DNA from: an uncultured Shimia sp.
Lineage (GTDB): Bacteria; Pseudomonadota; Alphaproteobacteria; Rhodobacterales; Rhodobacteraceae
NCBI RefSeq assembly: GCF_947498095.1
Contig: NZ_CANMJE010000010.1
Coordinates: 39,061-103,060 of the forward strand
DNA length: 64,000 bases
Direction: 5' to 3'
Of this stretch, positions 18,641 to 27,849 are shown piece by piece. A program made the translations under genes and the position numbers. Each line of letters opens with the position of its first letter. The first letter of the stretch is position 1. The notes under the pieces were generated by a model. It made no database searches. It saw nothing but the letters and a program-made list of their open reading frames with translations, and was not told the DNA's origin.

Positions 18641-20683
18641 CTAGCGACGGCCTTCCCGAAGCCAGCCGCCAAGGATCAGCATTGACGTCATCAACAGCAC
18701 CAGCCAAGGCGGCAAAATCGGTGTGCGCGCAATGTCGCGAACTTCAAAAGCGCCGCGCGGTGTCAGCCCCAACCAGCCGTTACCGGCCGCCGGGCGACCT
18801 TCGCGCACTGAGCGGAATGTGGGCATCCCATCTTCCAGCGCAAAACTGCCACCCCTTTGCGCGTCGAGCGCAGGAAGAAGCACCGCATCAGTCGCAATAG
18901 TTTCCTCAAATTCCTTGGGCGCCGCTGGCCCCAGACCAATGACGGCCTCATGCGTGTCGTTTGCCAGTCGATAAAGCCCGATCTCAGGCCCGCTATAGCG
19001 CGCCTCAAATTGACCTGGGCGTGTCTCTTCCATCTGCAAGGTAACCGTGCCGCCACCGGGTGTCGTGACGATCAGTGCGCCAACATCATCTTCAAGCGAG
19101 CGCCGTATCACGCGCATTGTTTGGCCGTTGGCCTCGGCCCAGAGGGCTTCTTCTTCCAATTCCGGTTCACCCATCATCCAATGCGCCAGTCGACGCAGCA
19201 ATTCCAACTGCGGACCACCACCTTCAAAGCCGCGCGCCCAAAGCCAGACCTGATCCGACGCAATCAAGGCCACGCGCCCCTCTTCAACGCGATCCAGAAC
19301 CAAAAGCGGCAGCCCATCATGACCGCTCATCACGACATCGCCCTCACCGGGCTCGACCTCAACCTGGCGCAACCAGCGGCCCCATGTCTCTTGATCCGGC
19401 AGGTCTGCGGTGACGGGATGCCTGTGGCCAAGATCGGTGATTTCCGGAACATAGCCTTGATCCAGAACCCGGGCTGTGGGCTTTGCAGGCAGCACTTCCG
19501 ACAAAGGCGACCGATACAAGCTGTCGGCACTGGCGAAATCCGGCCCCGCGCTTACCAGAACGGCACCGCCATTGCGCACGTATTGAACGACATTGTCCAA
19601 GTAGAGCGACGGCAGAATGCCTCGCCGCTGATAGCGGTCAAAGATAATGAGATCGAAATCCTCAATCTTTTCCATGAACAATTCGCGCGTTGGGAAGGCG
19701 ATCAGAGACAACTCACTGACCGGCACACCATCCTGTTTTTCAGGGGGCCGCAGAATGGTGAAATGCACGAGGTCCACCGAGGCGTCGGATTTCAAGAGGT
19801 TGCGCCACGTGCGCCCGCCGGGATGCGGCTCACCACTCACAAGAAGCACCCGCAAGCGATCGCGCACGCCGTTGATCTGGACTAAAGCCGCGTTGTTGCG
19901 ATCTGTGATTTCGCCCTCGCTGGCAGGCACCGTGAACTGGATCACATTGCGCCCTCCGTGGGGCAGGGTCACAGGCAATTCAATGGATTGCCCAATAGGC
20001 ACCATAAAGGCGCGCGGCTCATCGCCGTCCACTGAGATTTCTACGGGTGCCTTGCCACCGTTGGGCGGGACGGCACCGCTGTCCTCAATCCGCAATGTCA
20101 GCGTGACAGGTTCCCCCAGAATGGCGAAAGCAGGGGCGCCCGTCACGATCAGCCGCCGGTCCCAATCTGCCTCGCGCCCGGTGTGCAACAGATGCATCGG
20201 AGCAGGCAAAGGGGGCATGCTTTCCATATCGTGCACACGGCCATCACTCAGCGCCAGAATCCCCGCAATCCGTCCGCGCGGTTCCTGGGCCAGCGCCTCT
20301 GAGAGGGCGCGCATCAACTCGGTTCCGGCGTTCCCTGTCCCGTCAGCCACGTCAATTCGGCGCAATTCGGTATTGGGTCTGGCGGCGATCCGCGCCTCGA
20401 TCACAGTTGCAGCGCTTTCTGTCACGTCAGACCGGTCGCCAAGATCCTGACTGGCGCTTTGGTCAACAAGCATCAGGACGATATCGGTAAGCGGTGCGCG
20501 ATTTTCGCGTTGCAGGACTGGTCCCGCCAAAGCCGCTAAAACCACGAGCATCGCCAGCAAGCGCAAGCTCCAACCGGCCAATCCGCGCCACCACGCCCAA
20601 GCAACGGCAATCAGCGTCAGACCACCCAGCACCGCGATTATCCAAAGCGGCAAGAGAGGATCAAAGAGAACCAAGCCCGTCAT
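18641..20683 (-). CDS. VWA-type membrane protein with glutamine-amidotransferase-like fold region
   Basis: A 680-residue inner-membrane protein. Two helices (about residues 10-30 and 38-56) are followed by a von Willebrand A-like region with an intact MIDAS start, DQSAS at 74-78. The middle (about 290-480) resembles the class I glutamine-amidotransferase-like fold found in this family, without a recognisable catalytic cysteine. One more helix lies at the extreme C terminus (LPPWLVLLMTSMLILGGWLREGRR region). It is the last of a four-gene MoxR-DUF58-DUF4159 set and overlaps the preceding gene by four bases. A metal-ion-dependent adhesion/complex-assembly role is inference. Confidence 0.75.
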   Translation of the reverse strand: MTGLVLFDPLLPLWIIAVLGGLTLIAVAWAWWRGLAGWSLRLLAMLVVLAALAGPVLQRENRAPLTDIVLMLVDQSASQDLGDRSDVTESAATVIEARIAARPNTELRRIDVADGTGNAGTELMRALSEALAQEPRGRIAGILALSDGRVHDMESMPPLPAPMHLLHTGREADWDRRLIVTGAPAFAILGEPVTLTLRIEDSGAVPPNGGKAPVEISVDGDEPRAFMVPIGQSIELPVTLPHGGRNVIQFTVPASEGEITDRNNAALVQINGVRDRLRVLLVSGEPHPGGRTWRNLLKSDASVDLVHFTILRPPEKQDGVPVSELSLIAFPTRELFMEKIEDFDLIIFDRYQRRGILPSLYLDNVVQYVRNGGAVLVSAGPDFASADSLYRSPLSEVLPAKPTARVLDQGYVPEITDLGHRHPVTADLPDQETWGRWLRQVEVEPGEGDVVMSGHDGLPLLVLDRVEEGRVALIASDQVWLWARGFEGGGPQLELLRRLAHWMMGEPELEEEALWAEANGQTMRVIRRSLEDDVGALIVTTPGGGTVTLQMEETRPGQFEARYSGPEIGLYRLANDTHEAVIGLGPAAPKEFEETIATDAVLLPALDAQRGGSFALEDGMPTFRSVREGRPAAGNGWLGLTPRGAFEVRDIARTPILPPWLVLLMTSMLILGGWLREGRR

Positions 20684-23427
20684 TGACCCAACCTATCCAA
20701 AAGCGCCGGAACATGGACCTGATCTGATTTGTAGTTGCCGGTGAGGACATGAATCACCAGATTAACCCCAAACCGATAAGCCAATTCGCGCTGCCGCTCT
20801 CCGGCCCGGCCGCGCCCGACCGGAAGCAACGCGTTGCCACGTCGGTCCATCGCCCAGGCCGCGGCCCAGTCATTGCCACCGATTATCACTGGCGTCACAC
20901 CATCGTTAAGGTTGCGAAACGGCATGCCTTCAACCAGCTCGGCATCGGCGGGTGCTGCCTCGACCCAGACATCACGCGACTCGTAGCGCCCGGGGAAATC
21001 CTGCAACAGATAGAAGGTTCGGGTCAGCACGTGATCTTGCGGCACCACCTCAAGACCCGGAATATCAAGCGGCGCAGCCAGACGCTGAAGTTTGCGTCCA
21101 TTGGGGCTCGAGGCACCATAGCGCGCCACATCCGCATCGCGTGTGTCAAACAGGATCATCCCACCAGACCGCAAGTACGTGTTGAGCTTGGCATAGGCTT
21201 CGGCCGACGGCGTGGGCTGCAGCGGTGTGATAGGCCAATAGAGCATTGGATAGAGGCCCAGCGTGTCTGTCTCCAAGTCAACGGCTGCAGGCTCATCAGG
21301 CTCAACCGAGGTGCGGAAATAGAGCGTCTCGGACAGGCCCAACAGGCCAGCATGGGCCAGATCATCCACGGCTTTGTCACCGGTCAGAACATGGCCCAAC
21401 ACCACCTCTCGCGTGTCTGAAATCGCGCGCGTGTCCTGCGCTTCAAGGCTTTGTGGCAGCATCGCCGCCAACAGCACAACCGTCGCAACCCGAGCACCCC
21501 AAAGTCGCCCTGAGACCAACAGTGACGCCAAAACGTCCGCCGCCAATAAGATCAGGGCCGCCGCCAGGAACCACCCTGATAGATCTTTGGCGGGTGTGAC
21601 GGCCAACCCTTCGACAGAGACGCCAATCGGCCAGCTTGCTGGTTCTAGCACATCCCCGTCACGCAGGACGTTGCGGGCCAAGAGCCGTGCATCATCCCGG
21701 TACAACCCGGGGCGCAAATTCTCGCTAAGGGGTGCCGAAGTCAGGTCTTCACCGGTAACACCCGGTAGCGTTTGCCCATCCGAGAGGCGGCCCAAACCAT
21801 CCAAGACGCGCACAGGCTGCCAAATTGTGCCTGCCATGCGGGTTTCGTCTTCGGCATCTGTCGCGCTTAAAATGGCCAATCGGTCCAACATCTGCACAAA
21901 CAACCCCGAGAGCGGCAAACCAGACCATTCCGCGTTCGCTGTGACATGGAACAGTACGACTTGTCCCTGCCCCAGTGCCTTGCGCGTCACAAGTGGCGTC
22001 CCATCGACAAGCTCTGCCACCACGCGTGACGCCAGCGTCGGGTCAGGCTGTGCCACGACTTGCGCGCTGACGCGCACTTCGTCCGACACGCTCAATCCAA
22101 AAAACGGGCTGCCCTCGGCAAAGGGCGCGAGTGTCTTGGGTTCCCCCCAGCTCATCGCACCGCCAACGCTACGCCCACCTGCCCGCAGGCGAACCGGCAT
22201 CAGCGGGTGTTCCTCGCTGCGGCCCAAACCACTGGCGGCGACTTTTGGCCCGGCAAATCGCACCAACAAACCTCCGGCTTCAACCCATTCGATCAAGGCG
22301 GCTTCGTTGCCCGGCGCCAAGGCTGCGACATCGGCCAAAACAACCACGTCAGGATTGGCGGGCAGAACATCGCCCAAAGCGCCTTCGAGCACTTCGGCAT
22401 TCGGCACAAGTGCCTGACGCAGGTAGTGCAGCGGCGACAAAAGTTGCAAGCCTTCGCGATCTTCACGCCCGGCGATCAATGCGATCTCACGCCGTTGCAA
22501 ACGGTCATCAGACAATGACACGGCGCCGGCCGTTCCAGCACTTGCGATCTCAAATCGGGAAATCCGTGCACGTAGCTCGGCGGGCAAGGCAATCTCAGCC
22601 TCGGCCTCGGTCGCGTCAGCCTCAAATGTCAGGGACATCGTGGCCAAGACCCGTGCAGCCCCGGATGGGTCCAAACCGTGCGCCTGTATCTCAACATCCC
22701 GTGCAATGCCCGCAACAGGGCGTTGTACTCGGAGCAGCAGGCGACCATCTTCGTAGACCGGCGGGAGCATCCCAAGGGTTCCTGCGCCGTCTTCGATGAC
22801 CCGCAAAACTCCACGATCAGACAGCACATCCGCCAAAGTCGAACGCCCTTCCAAGGCCAACCCATCCGCCACCCAAACCGTGTCAAAAGCCCCTTGCTCC
22901 AAAACAGAGGCGAGCCTCTGCAGAGTGTCACTGCTGGGTTGCCAGGGCATTGGGCTCACACCCGGCAAACGGGCTTTCCAAATCGCAGCCTCCTGAAACG
23001 CTAAGGCTGCCGGATCACTCAGGTTCACGATGGCAACCTGCTGACCGGCGCGATCTGCCTCATCCAACAGCCCCTCGACCATCGCCATTTGGCGCGGCCA
23101 ATTGCCAGCGGTGGCCCAGCTGCCGTCCAAAATCACCAGCAGGCGGTCAGCCTGACCCTCTGGCCGTTCGGTGGGGTTGAGAATTGGGCCAGCCAAGCCA
23201 ACGATGACTGCCGCGATGGCGATTGCACGCAGCAGAAGCAGCCACCAAGGTGTACGGTCTGTAACCGTGTCCTCGTCTTGCAGGCCCAAAAGCAGTGCGA
23301 CACCGGGAAACCGGCGACGGATCGGCGCCGGGGGAATGGCGCGCAAAATGATCCATAGGATGGGCAATGCAACAAGCGCCAGCAGCACCCAAGGTGCCGC
23401 GAAACCGATGGGGAACCCAAAGATCAT
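20680..23427 (-). CDS. BatA-like/DUF4159 membrane protein
   Basis: A 915-residue membrane protein. Residues 1-85 are an aerotolerance-BatA-type N terminus with helices at about 5-30 and 62-80. A VWA-like part follows whose MIDAS start is degenerate (DGSWA, 101-105). Two or three helices lie near 600-640, and the C-terminal 215 residues match DUF4159 (MLYWPITPLQ, GGMILFDTRDAD, VHVPALLDRL). I start at ATG 23427, overlapping the DUF58 stop. With MoxR and DUF58 it forms a conserved alphaproteobacterial envelope cluster of unknown role. The long periplasmic portion may act as scaffold. Confidence 0.8.
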   Translation of the reverse strand: MIFGFPIGFAAPWVLLALVALPILWIILRAIPPAPIRRRFPGVALLLGLQDEDTVTDRTPWWLLLLRAIAIAAVIVGLAGPILNPTERPEGQADRLLVILDGSWATAGNWPRQMAMVEGLLDEADRAGQQVAIVNLSDPAALAFQEAAIWKARLPGVSPMPWQPSSDTLQRLASVLEQGAFDTVWVADGLALEGRSTLADVLSDRGVLRVIEDGAGTLGMLPPVYEDGRLLLRVQRPVAGIARDVEIQAHGLDPSGAARVLATMSLTFEADATEAEAEIALPAELRARISRFEIASAGTAGAVSLSDDRLQRREIALIAGREDREGLQLLSPLHYLRQALVPNAEVLEGALGDVLPANPDVVVLADVAALAPGNEAALIEWVEAGGLLVRFAGPKVAASGLGRSEEHPLMPVRLRAGGRSVGGAMSWGEPKTLAPFAEGSPFFGLSVSDEVRVSAQVVAQPDPTLASRVVAELVDGTPLVTRKALGQGQVVLFHVTANAEWSGLPLSGLFVQMLDRLAILSATDAEDETRMAGTIWQPVRVLDGLGRLSDGQTLPGVTGEDLTSAPLSENLRPGLYRDDARLLARNVLRDGDVLEPASWPIGVSVEGLAVTPAKDLSGWFLAAALILLAADVLASLLVSGRLWGARVATVVLLAAMLPQSLEAQDTRAISDTREVVLGHVLTGDKAVDDLAHAGLLGLSETLYFRTSVEPDEPAAVDLETDTLGLYPMLYWPITPLQPTPSAEAYAKLNTYLRSGGMILFDTRDADVARYGASSPNGRKLQRLAAPLDIPGLEVVPQDHVLTRTFYLLQDFPGRYESRDVWVEAAPADAELVEGMPFRNLNDGVTPVIIGGNDWAAAWAMDRRGNALLPVGRGRAGERQRELAYRFGVNLVIHVLTGNYKSDQVHVPALLDRLGQ

Positions 23428-24296
23428 TGACGCCGCTCCATTGCGCGATACAGCCACAACAATGCTGCCTGAGCCGATTTTGCGGTATCATGATGACCAA
23501 ATTGCCAGCCTGTCACGCGGCAGAGGTGCTGCAACTGGTCGCGCCGCTCGGCGAGCCTGTCCAGATAGCGAGTCTTCAGATCAGAGGCCTTGCGCGTTTC
23601 ATGGCTGACGCTTCCGCCCATACTCTCAAAGATCGCGCGCCCTTGAAACGGAAAGCTTTCTTCGGCCGGGTCCAGCACCTGATAGACAACGCCACGCACG
23701 TCGCGGTCTGCGGCCTTGTATAAGGCTGCTTCGACCGCTTCAAAATCTCCCAGAAAGTCCGAAACGAAAACGGCCCGCGCATGCGGCAACATCGCCCGTG
23801 CTTCGGGCGCGCCATAATCTTCGGCCTCGTCACTTTGAAGCATCTCGGTCAGACGCAGGATCTGCGCTTCGCCACGCCGGGGCGGCAGGCTGCTACCCGA
23901 GAGGCCGACACGCTCGCCGGCGCGGATCAGCAGGATCGACAGCGACAGCGCCAGTACACGGGCGCGGTCAGCTTTGGTCGCGCCGTCCTTGTCTGACGTG
24001 AACCGCATTGAGGCGGATTGATCCACCCATAACATGACAGATTGGGCAACCTGCCATTCGCGTTGGCGAATAAACTGCTGGTCAGATTTTGCAGAGCGCC
24101 GCCAATCGATCAAACGGCGGCTGTCGCCCGGCTGAACCGGACGGTATTGCCAAAAGTCATCCCCCAGACCCGCGCGCCTGCGGCCGTGCTCGCCCAACAG
24201 CACCGTACCGGCCAAATGCTCGGCACGCGCCAACAGGGGCGGCAGACGCGCCGCCTCGGTCTCGGCGCGCGTTCGCAGGTTGGGGGCGGTGTTCAC
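23424..24296 (-). CDS. DUF58-domain protein
   Basis: A 290-residue soluble protein with the DUF58 signature RPVQPGDSRRLIDWRRSAK near residues 52-70, followed by a VWA-like stretch starting LWVDQSASM. DUF58 proteins partner with MoxR AAA+ ATPases and are thought to help load or mature metal-containing or membrane complexes. The start is GTG at 24296, overlapping the MoxR stop (GTGA), so synthesis of the two is coupled. Confidence 0.85.
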   Translation of the reverse strand: MNTAPNLRTRAETEAARLPPLLARAEHLAGTVLLGEHGRRRAGLGDDFWQYRPVQPGDSRRLIDWRRSAKSDQQFIRQREWQVAQSVMLWVDQSASMRFTSDKDGATKADRARVLALSLSILLIRAGERVGLSGSSLPPRRGEAQILRLTEMLQSDEAEDYGAPEARAMLPHARAVFVSDFLGDFEAVEAALYKAADRDVRGVVYQVLDPAEESFPFQGRAIFESMGGSVSHETRKASDLKTRYLDRLAERRDQLQHLCRVTGWQFGHHDTAKSAQAALLWLYRAMERRQ

Positions 24297-25300
24297 GCGG
24301 CGGCTCCGATCCCATCAAGGCCCTGAACAGTCTCGGCAATCAGGTCGGTGACGGTCTCACCTCGCGCACGGGCCGCAAAGGATAGCGCCATGCGGTGACT
24401 GAGCACGGGGCTGGCCATATCGATCACATCTTGCGCATTCGGGGCCAGGCGGCCATGCAACAAAGCCTGTGCTCGCACTGTCATCATCAGGGCCTGCGCG
24501 GCACGCGGCCCTGGCCCCCAAGCCACACTTTCGCGCACGGCTTCGGAGGCACTGTCGTCGTCGGGCCGGAAAGCGCGTACGAGATCCAGGATCATTTCCA
24601 TCACGCTCTCGCCAACAGGCATTCGACGAAGCAATTTCTGCGCCGCCCGCAACTCTTCGGCGGTGAACACCTGATGGGTTTCTTCCTCTTCAACACCCGT
24701 GGTCGCCAGCAGAATATCCCGTTCGGTTCCGCGCTCAGGGTACGGCACGTCGATCTGCACGAGGAACCGGTCAAGCTGTGCTTCCGGCAAGGGATAAGTG
24801 CCTTCCTGCTCAATCGGGTTCTGGGTCGCCAGCACATGAAACGGCTGATCCAAGGGCCGGTCGGCGCCTGCGACGGTGACCTGGCGCTCCTGCATCGCTT
24901 GCAACAAGGCAGATTGTGTGCGCGGGCTAGCCCGGTTGATCTCGTCCGCCATCAGCAACTGACAGAATATCGGTCCTTGAATAAACTTGAACTCGCGGCT
25001 GCCGTCGTTGCCGGTTTCCAACACTTCCGATCCGAGGATATCGGCGGGCATAAGATCCGGTGTGAACTGCACCCGGTTACCATTCAGCCCCATCACCGTT
25101 GACAGCGTCTCGACCAATCGCGTCTTACCAAGGCCCGGCAGACCAATCAGCAGCCCGTGCCCCCCACAAAGCAAAGCCGACAGGGTCAGATCAACCACCC
25201 GTTCCTGTCCGATAAAGCGTTTGGTGATCGCCACTTTTGCCTGACCAAGCTTTTCGCCCAGTGCTTCGATTTCCTGCACCAGATCGGCGGGTTCGGTCAT
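24293..25300 (-). CDS. MoxR-family AAA+ ATPase
   Basis: A 335-residue AAA+ chaperone-like ATPase. Walker A is GLPGLGKTR (about residues 55-63), Walker B LLMADEINRASP (about 117-128), then the MQERQVTVAG pre-sensor strand, sensor 1 in VLATQNPIEQEGTYPLPEAQLDRF and an arginine-rich lid. MoxR proteins insert cofactors or remodel complexes together with VWA-domain partners, which are encoded directly downstream. I choose ATG 25300 with GGAGAG upstream; the frame upstream runs antisense through DUF1285. It heads the four-gene operon. Confidence 0.92.
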   Translation of the reverse strand: MTEPADLVQEIEALGEKLGQAKVAITKRFIGQERVVDLTLSALLCGGHGLLIGLPGLGKTRLVETLSTVMGLNGNRVQFTPDLMPADILGSEVLETGNDGSREFKFIQGPIFCQLLMADEINRASPRTQSALLQAMQERQVTVAGADRPLDQPFHVLATQNPIEQEGTYPLPEAQLDRFLVQIDVPYPERGTERDILLATTGVEEEETHQVFTAEELRAAQKLLRRMPVGESVMEMILDLVRAFRPDDDSASEAVRESVAWGPGPRAAQALMMTVRAQALLHGRLAPNAQDVIDMASPVLSHRMALSFAARARGETVTDLIAETVQGLDGIGAAA

Positions 25301-25355
25301 GACAACTCTCCTGTTTCGGCTATATCTATGTAAGACCTTATAGCGCGCGACAGAA

Positions 25356-25958
25356 ATGGCAAAAACAATGAGCGGACAAATTCCCGTGAAAGCATCGACA
25401 GATGGCATCGCAGCTTCGGCTAGAGCCGCGCAAAAGGGCAAAGGGCTGCCACCGGTACACCTGTGGAACCCGCCCTTTAGTGGCGAGATCGATATGCGTA
25501 TCGCCCGTGATGGCACGTGGTTTCACGAAGGCTCGCCAATCAATCGCGAAGCGCTGGTCCGGTTGTTTTCCACCATCCTGCGCAAGGATAAGGACGGCTA
25601 TGTGCTTGTCACACCTGTAGAAAAGGTCCGAATCGAGGTTGAAGATGTGCCGTTTGTAGCGGTGGACTTCGACGCCGAGGGCGACGGTGACGCGCAGGTT
25701 CTGAGCTTCGTCACCAATGTCGGGGACGAAGCTGTGGCCGGGCCAGAGCATGCGATTCGGGTCGAGCGGGATGCCGACAGTGGGGAACCTGCCCCTTATG
25801 TGATGGTGCGCGCGGGCCTTGAGGCGCGAATTGATCGCAAAAGTTTTTATCGCCTGGTGGCCTTGGGCGAACACCAAGACGTGAACGACCAGAGCTGGTT
25901 CGGCGTAATGTCGAGCGGGGTGTTTTTCCCGATGATCCCGTCGGAAGAGCTGGATTAA
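25356..25958 (+). CDS. DUF1285 protein
   Basis: A 200-residue protein matching DUF1285, with family elements LPPVHLWNPPFSGEIDMRIARDG (start near residue 28), GSPINREALVRLFSTILR and VTPVEKVRIEVEDVPFVA. Members are small cytosolic beta-rich proteins of unknown function. It starts 55 bases from the divergent MoxR gene, a common arrangement in alphaproteobacteria that suggests a link. The start could also be the ATG at 25368. Its TAA stop shares the palindrome TTAA (25955-25958) with the stop of the convergent SulP gene. Confidence 0.8.
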   Translation: MAKTMSGQIPVKASTDGIAASARAAQKGKGLPPVHLWNPPFSGEIDMRIARDGTWFHEGSPINREALVRLFSTILRKDKDGYVLVTPVEKVRIEVEDVPFVAVDFDAEGDGDAQVLSFVTNVGDEAVAGPEHAIRVERDADSGEPAPYVMVRAGLEARIDRKSFYRLVALGEHQDVNDQSWFGVMSSGVFFPMIPSEELD

Positions 25959-27706
25959 GCCCTTTCTGTATCGGCCGAAGGTGTCAGCGCCACCATGGCG
26001 TCATATTGCGCGAGAAAGACCTGACCCGTCAGGTGATCAAGGAAATGGCTGCGCTTCAAACGATCCATGACAGGGCCTTTGACCTCGGAGAGATGCAGCT
26101 TGATGTCCATGTCACCGAGACGGCGGTTCAATTCCTCAAGTGTTTCCAGCGCACTCAGATCGATCTCGTTCACCGCCGAGCACATTAACACCACGTTCCG
26201 GATCGGCTGTTCGCAGGCGACACGGTTGAGGAGATAGTTCTCAAGAAATCGCGCGTTGGCAAAGTAGAGACTCTCGTCAATTCGCAAGCTGACAAGGCTT
26301 GCATGGGTTTCAACCTTGTGGCGCAGTATGTTGCGAAAATGTTGCGTGCCGGGCACGAGGCCAACCTCGGCGACGTGGGGACGCGAGGTTTTGTAGAGGA
26401 ACAGGCCGAGCGACAAAACAACACCCGCAGAGACACCCGTTTCCACACCAAGGCCCAGCGTCAACACGATGGTGGCGGCAACCGCTGCGAAATCGACGCG
26501 GGAGTAGGTCCATGTTTTCTTAAGGATCGAAAAGTCGACGAGGCTGAGAACGGCGACAATGATTGTCGCAGCGAGCGTGGCCTTGGGCAAAAAGAACAAG
26601 AGCGGGGTCAGCAAGAGCGCGGCAAAGGCGATGCCGATCGCGGTAAAGGCCCCCGCAGCTGGGGTTTCAGCGCCCGCATCAAAGTTCACGACGGAACGGG
26701 CGAAACCACCGGTGACCGGATAACCACCTGAAATCGCGGCAGCAATGTTGGACGTACCAAGACCCACAAGTTCCTGATCCGGGTCGATGCGCTGGCGTTT
26801 CTTTGCTGCAAGGGTGGTCGCAACCGAAACGGATTCAACAAATCCAATGACTGAGATCAGCAGCGCCGAGACAAAGAGCGACGACCAGATGTCCGCCGAA
26901 AAACTGGGCATGGACAGCGGAGGCAGGCCCATAGGCACCTCCCCCACAATTCGAACGCCGTGATTTTCGAGGTCGAAAATCCAAACCACCAGTGTGGTGA
27001 CGGCGACCGCGGCAACAGGGCCGGCCTTGGCCAATATGTCGGCAAGACGGGGGGCCATGCCGGTGTTTAGCAGCATTGGTTTTAAACCCTTGCGCACCCA
27101 GAATAGAAAGCCCAAGGCCATGAGACCTATCAATAGGGTAAAAATGCTGGTTTCCGGTAGATGCGCGATCAGCGAACCGATCAGATCAATCAGGTTATGA
27201 CCATGCGCATCCACCCCGAGGATGTGCTTCAGCTGTGAGAAAGCGATCAGAATGCCTGAGGCCGTGATGAACCCGGCAATCACTGGATGCGACAGGAAAT
27301 TGGCCAGAAACCCCAGCCGGAACAACCCCATGACGGTCAGGATCAAACCGGAGATAAAGGCCAGTGTGATAGCCGCAATGACATATTCGGCGGTGCCTTG
27401 CAGGGCGAGATTGCCAACGGCGGCGGCGGTCATCAGCGAGACCACGGCGACCGGGCCAACCGCCAGCGCGCGTGAGGTACCAAAGATCGCATAGGCCACC
27501 AGCGGCAGGATCGACGCATAAAGCCCCATCTCGGCTGGAAGACCCGCCAAAAGCGCATAGGCCAGCGACTGAGGGATCAACATGATGGTGACGATAACCG
27601 CGGCAACAAGGTCCGAGGTCAGCGTGTCCCGCGAATAGGTTTTTGACCAACCGAGGATGGGAAAATGCCTCTCCAATTGAGAACGCTTAAATTTCATATC
27701 TCGCAT
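25955..27706 (-). CDS. SulP-family anion transporter with STAS domain
   Basis: A 583-residue transporter: ten to fourteen membrane segments over about residues 25-430 and a cytosolic STAS domain at about 440-570 (LRIDESLYFANA, VVLMCSAVNEIDLSALETLEEL). The SulP signature region PLVAYAIFGTSRALAVGPVAV is near residue 70. Substrate may be sulfate, another oxyanion or bicarbonate. ATG 27706 has AGGA six bases upstream; ATG 27697 is the alternative. The promoter has an ATTC-N8-GAAT palindrome between likely -35 and -10 elements, like sites of the sulfide-responsive SqrR/BigR repressors, pointing to sulfite/sulfate or other sulfur anion movement. Confidence 0.9.
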   Translation of the reverse strand: MRDMKFKRSQLERHFPILGWSKTYSRDTLTSDLVAAVIVTIMLIPQSLAYALLAGLPAEMGLYASILPLVAYAIFGTSRALAVGPVAVVSLMTAAAVGNLALQGTAEYVIAAITLAFISGLILTVMGLFRLGFLANFLSHPVIAGFITASGILIAFSQLKHILGVDAHGHNLIDLIGSLIAHLPETSIFTLLIGLMALGFLFWVRKGLKPMLLNTGMAPRLADILAKAGPVAAVAVTTLVVWIFDLENHGVRIVGEVPMGLPPLSMPSFSADIWSSLFVSALLISVIGFVESVSVATTLAAKKRQRIDPDQELVGLGTSNIAAAISGGYPVTGGFARSVVNFDAGAETPAAGAFTAIGIAFAALLLTPLLFFLPKATLAATIIVAVLSLVDFSILKKTWTYSRVDFAAVAATIVLTLGLGVETGVSAGVVLSLGLFLYKTSRPHVAEVGLVPGTQHFRNILRHKVETHASLVSLRIDESLYFANARFLENYLLNRVACEQPIRNVVLMCSAVNEIDLSALETLEELNRRLGDMDIKLHLSEVKGPVMDRLKRSHFLDHLTGQVFLAQYDAMVALTPSADTERA

Positions 27707-27737
27707 GGTGGTCCTGTCTGCGGTTGTTACGAAGGTG

Positions 27738-27767
27738 CTTATATATTCCAATTATCGAATAAGTGAA
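27738..27767 (-). promoter_or_regulatory. SulP promoter with SqrR/BigR-like palindrome in its spacer
   Basis: On the minus strand TTCACT (27762-27767) and TATAAG (27738-27743) form a plausible -35/-10 pair with an 18-base spacer. That spacer is itself the palindrome TATTC-N8-GAATA (27744-27761). ATTC-N8-GAAT is the reported half-site pattern for SqrR, an ArsR-family repressor that responds to persulfides. No such repressor gene is in this window. Confidence 0.5.
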
Positions 27768-27849
27768 GGGGAAATCCAAAACCCGCTACGTCTTGACCCA
27801 TTCTCTGTCGCTGCATAGCGTTTTTCAGAGAGAAAAATGAAAGCCACGG

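Noticed and set aside
18857..19885. 342-codon plus-strand frame
   Set aside because: Antisense shadow of the VWA/glutaminase-like membrane protein gene; no domain, no promoter.
21374..22417. 347-codon plus-strand frame within the DUF4159 gene
   Set aside because: Composition is dominated by S, T, P, R and A as expected from reading a GC-rich gene backwards; no motif and no ribosome site.
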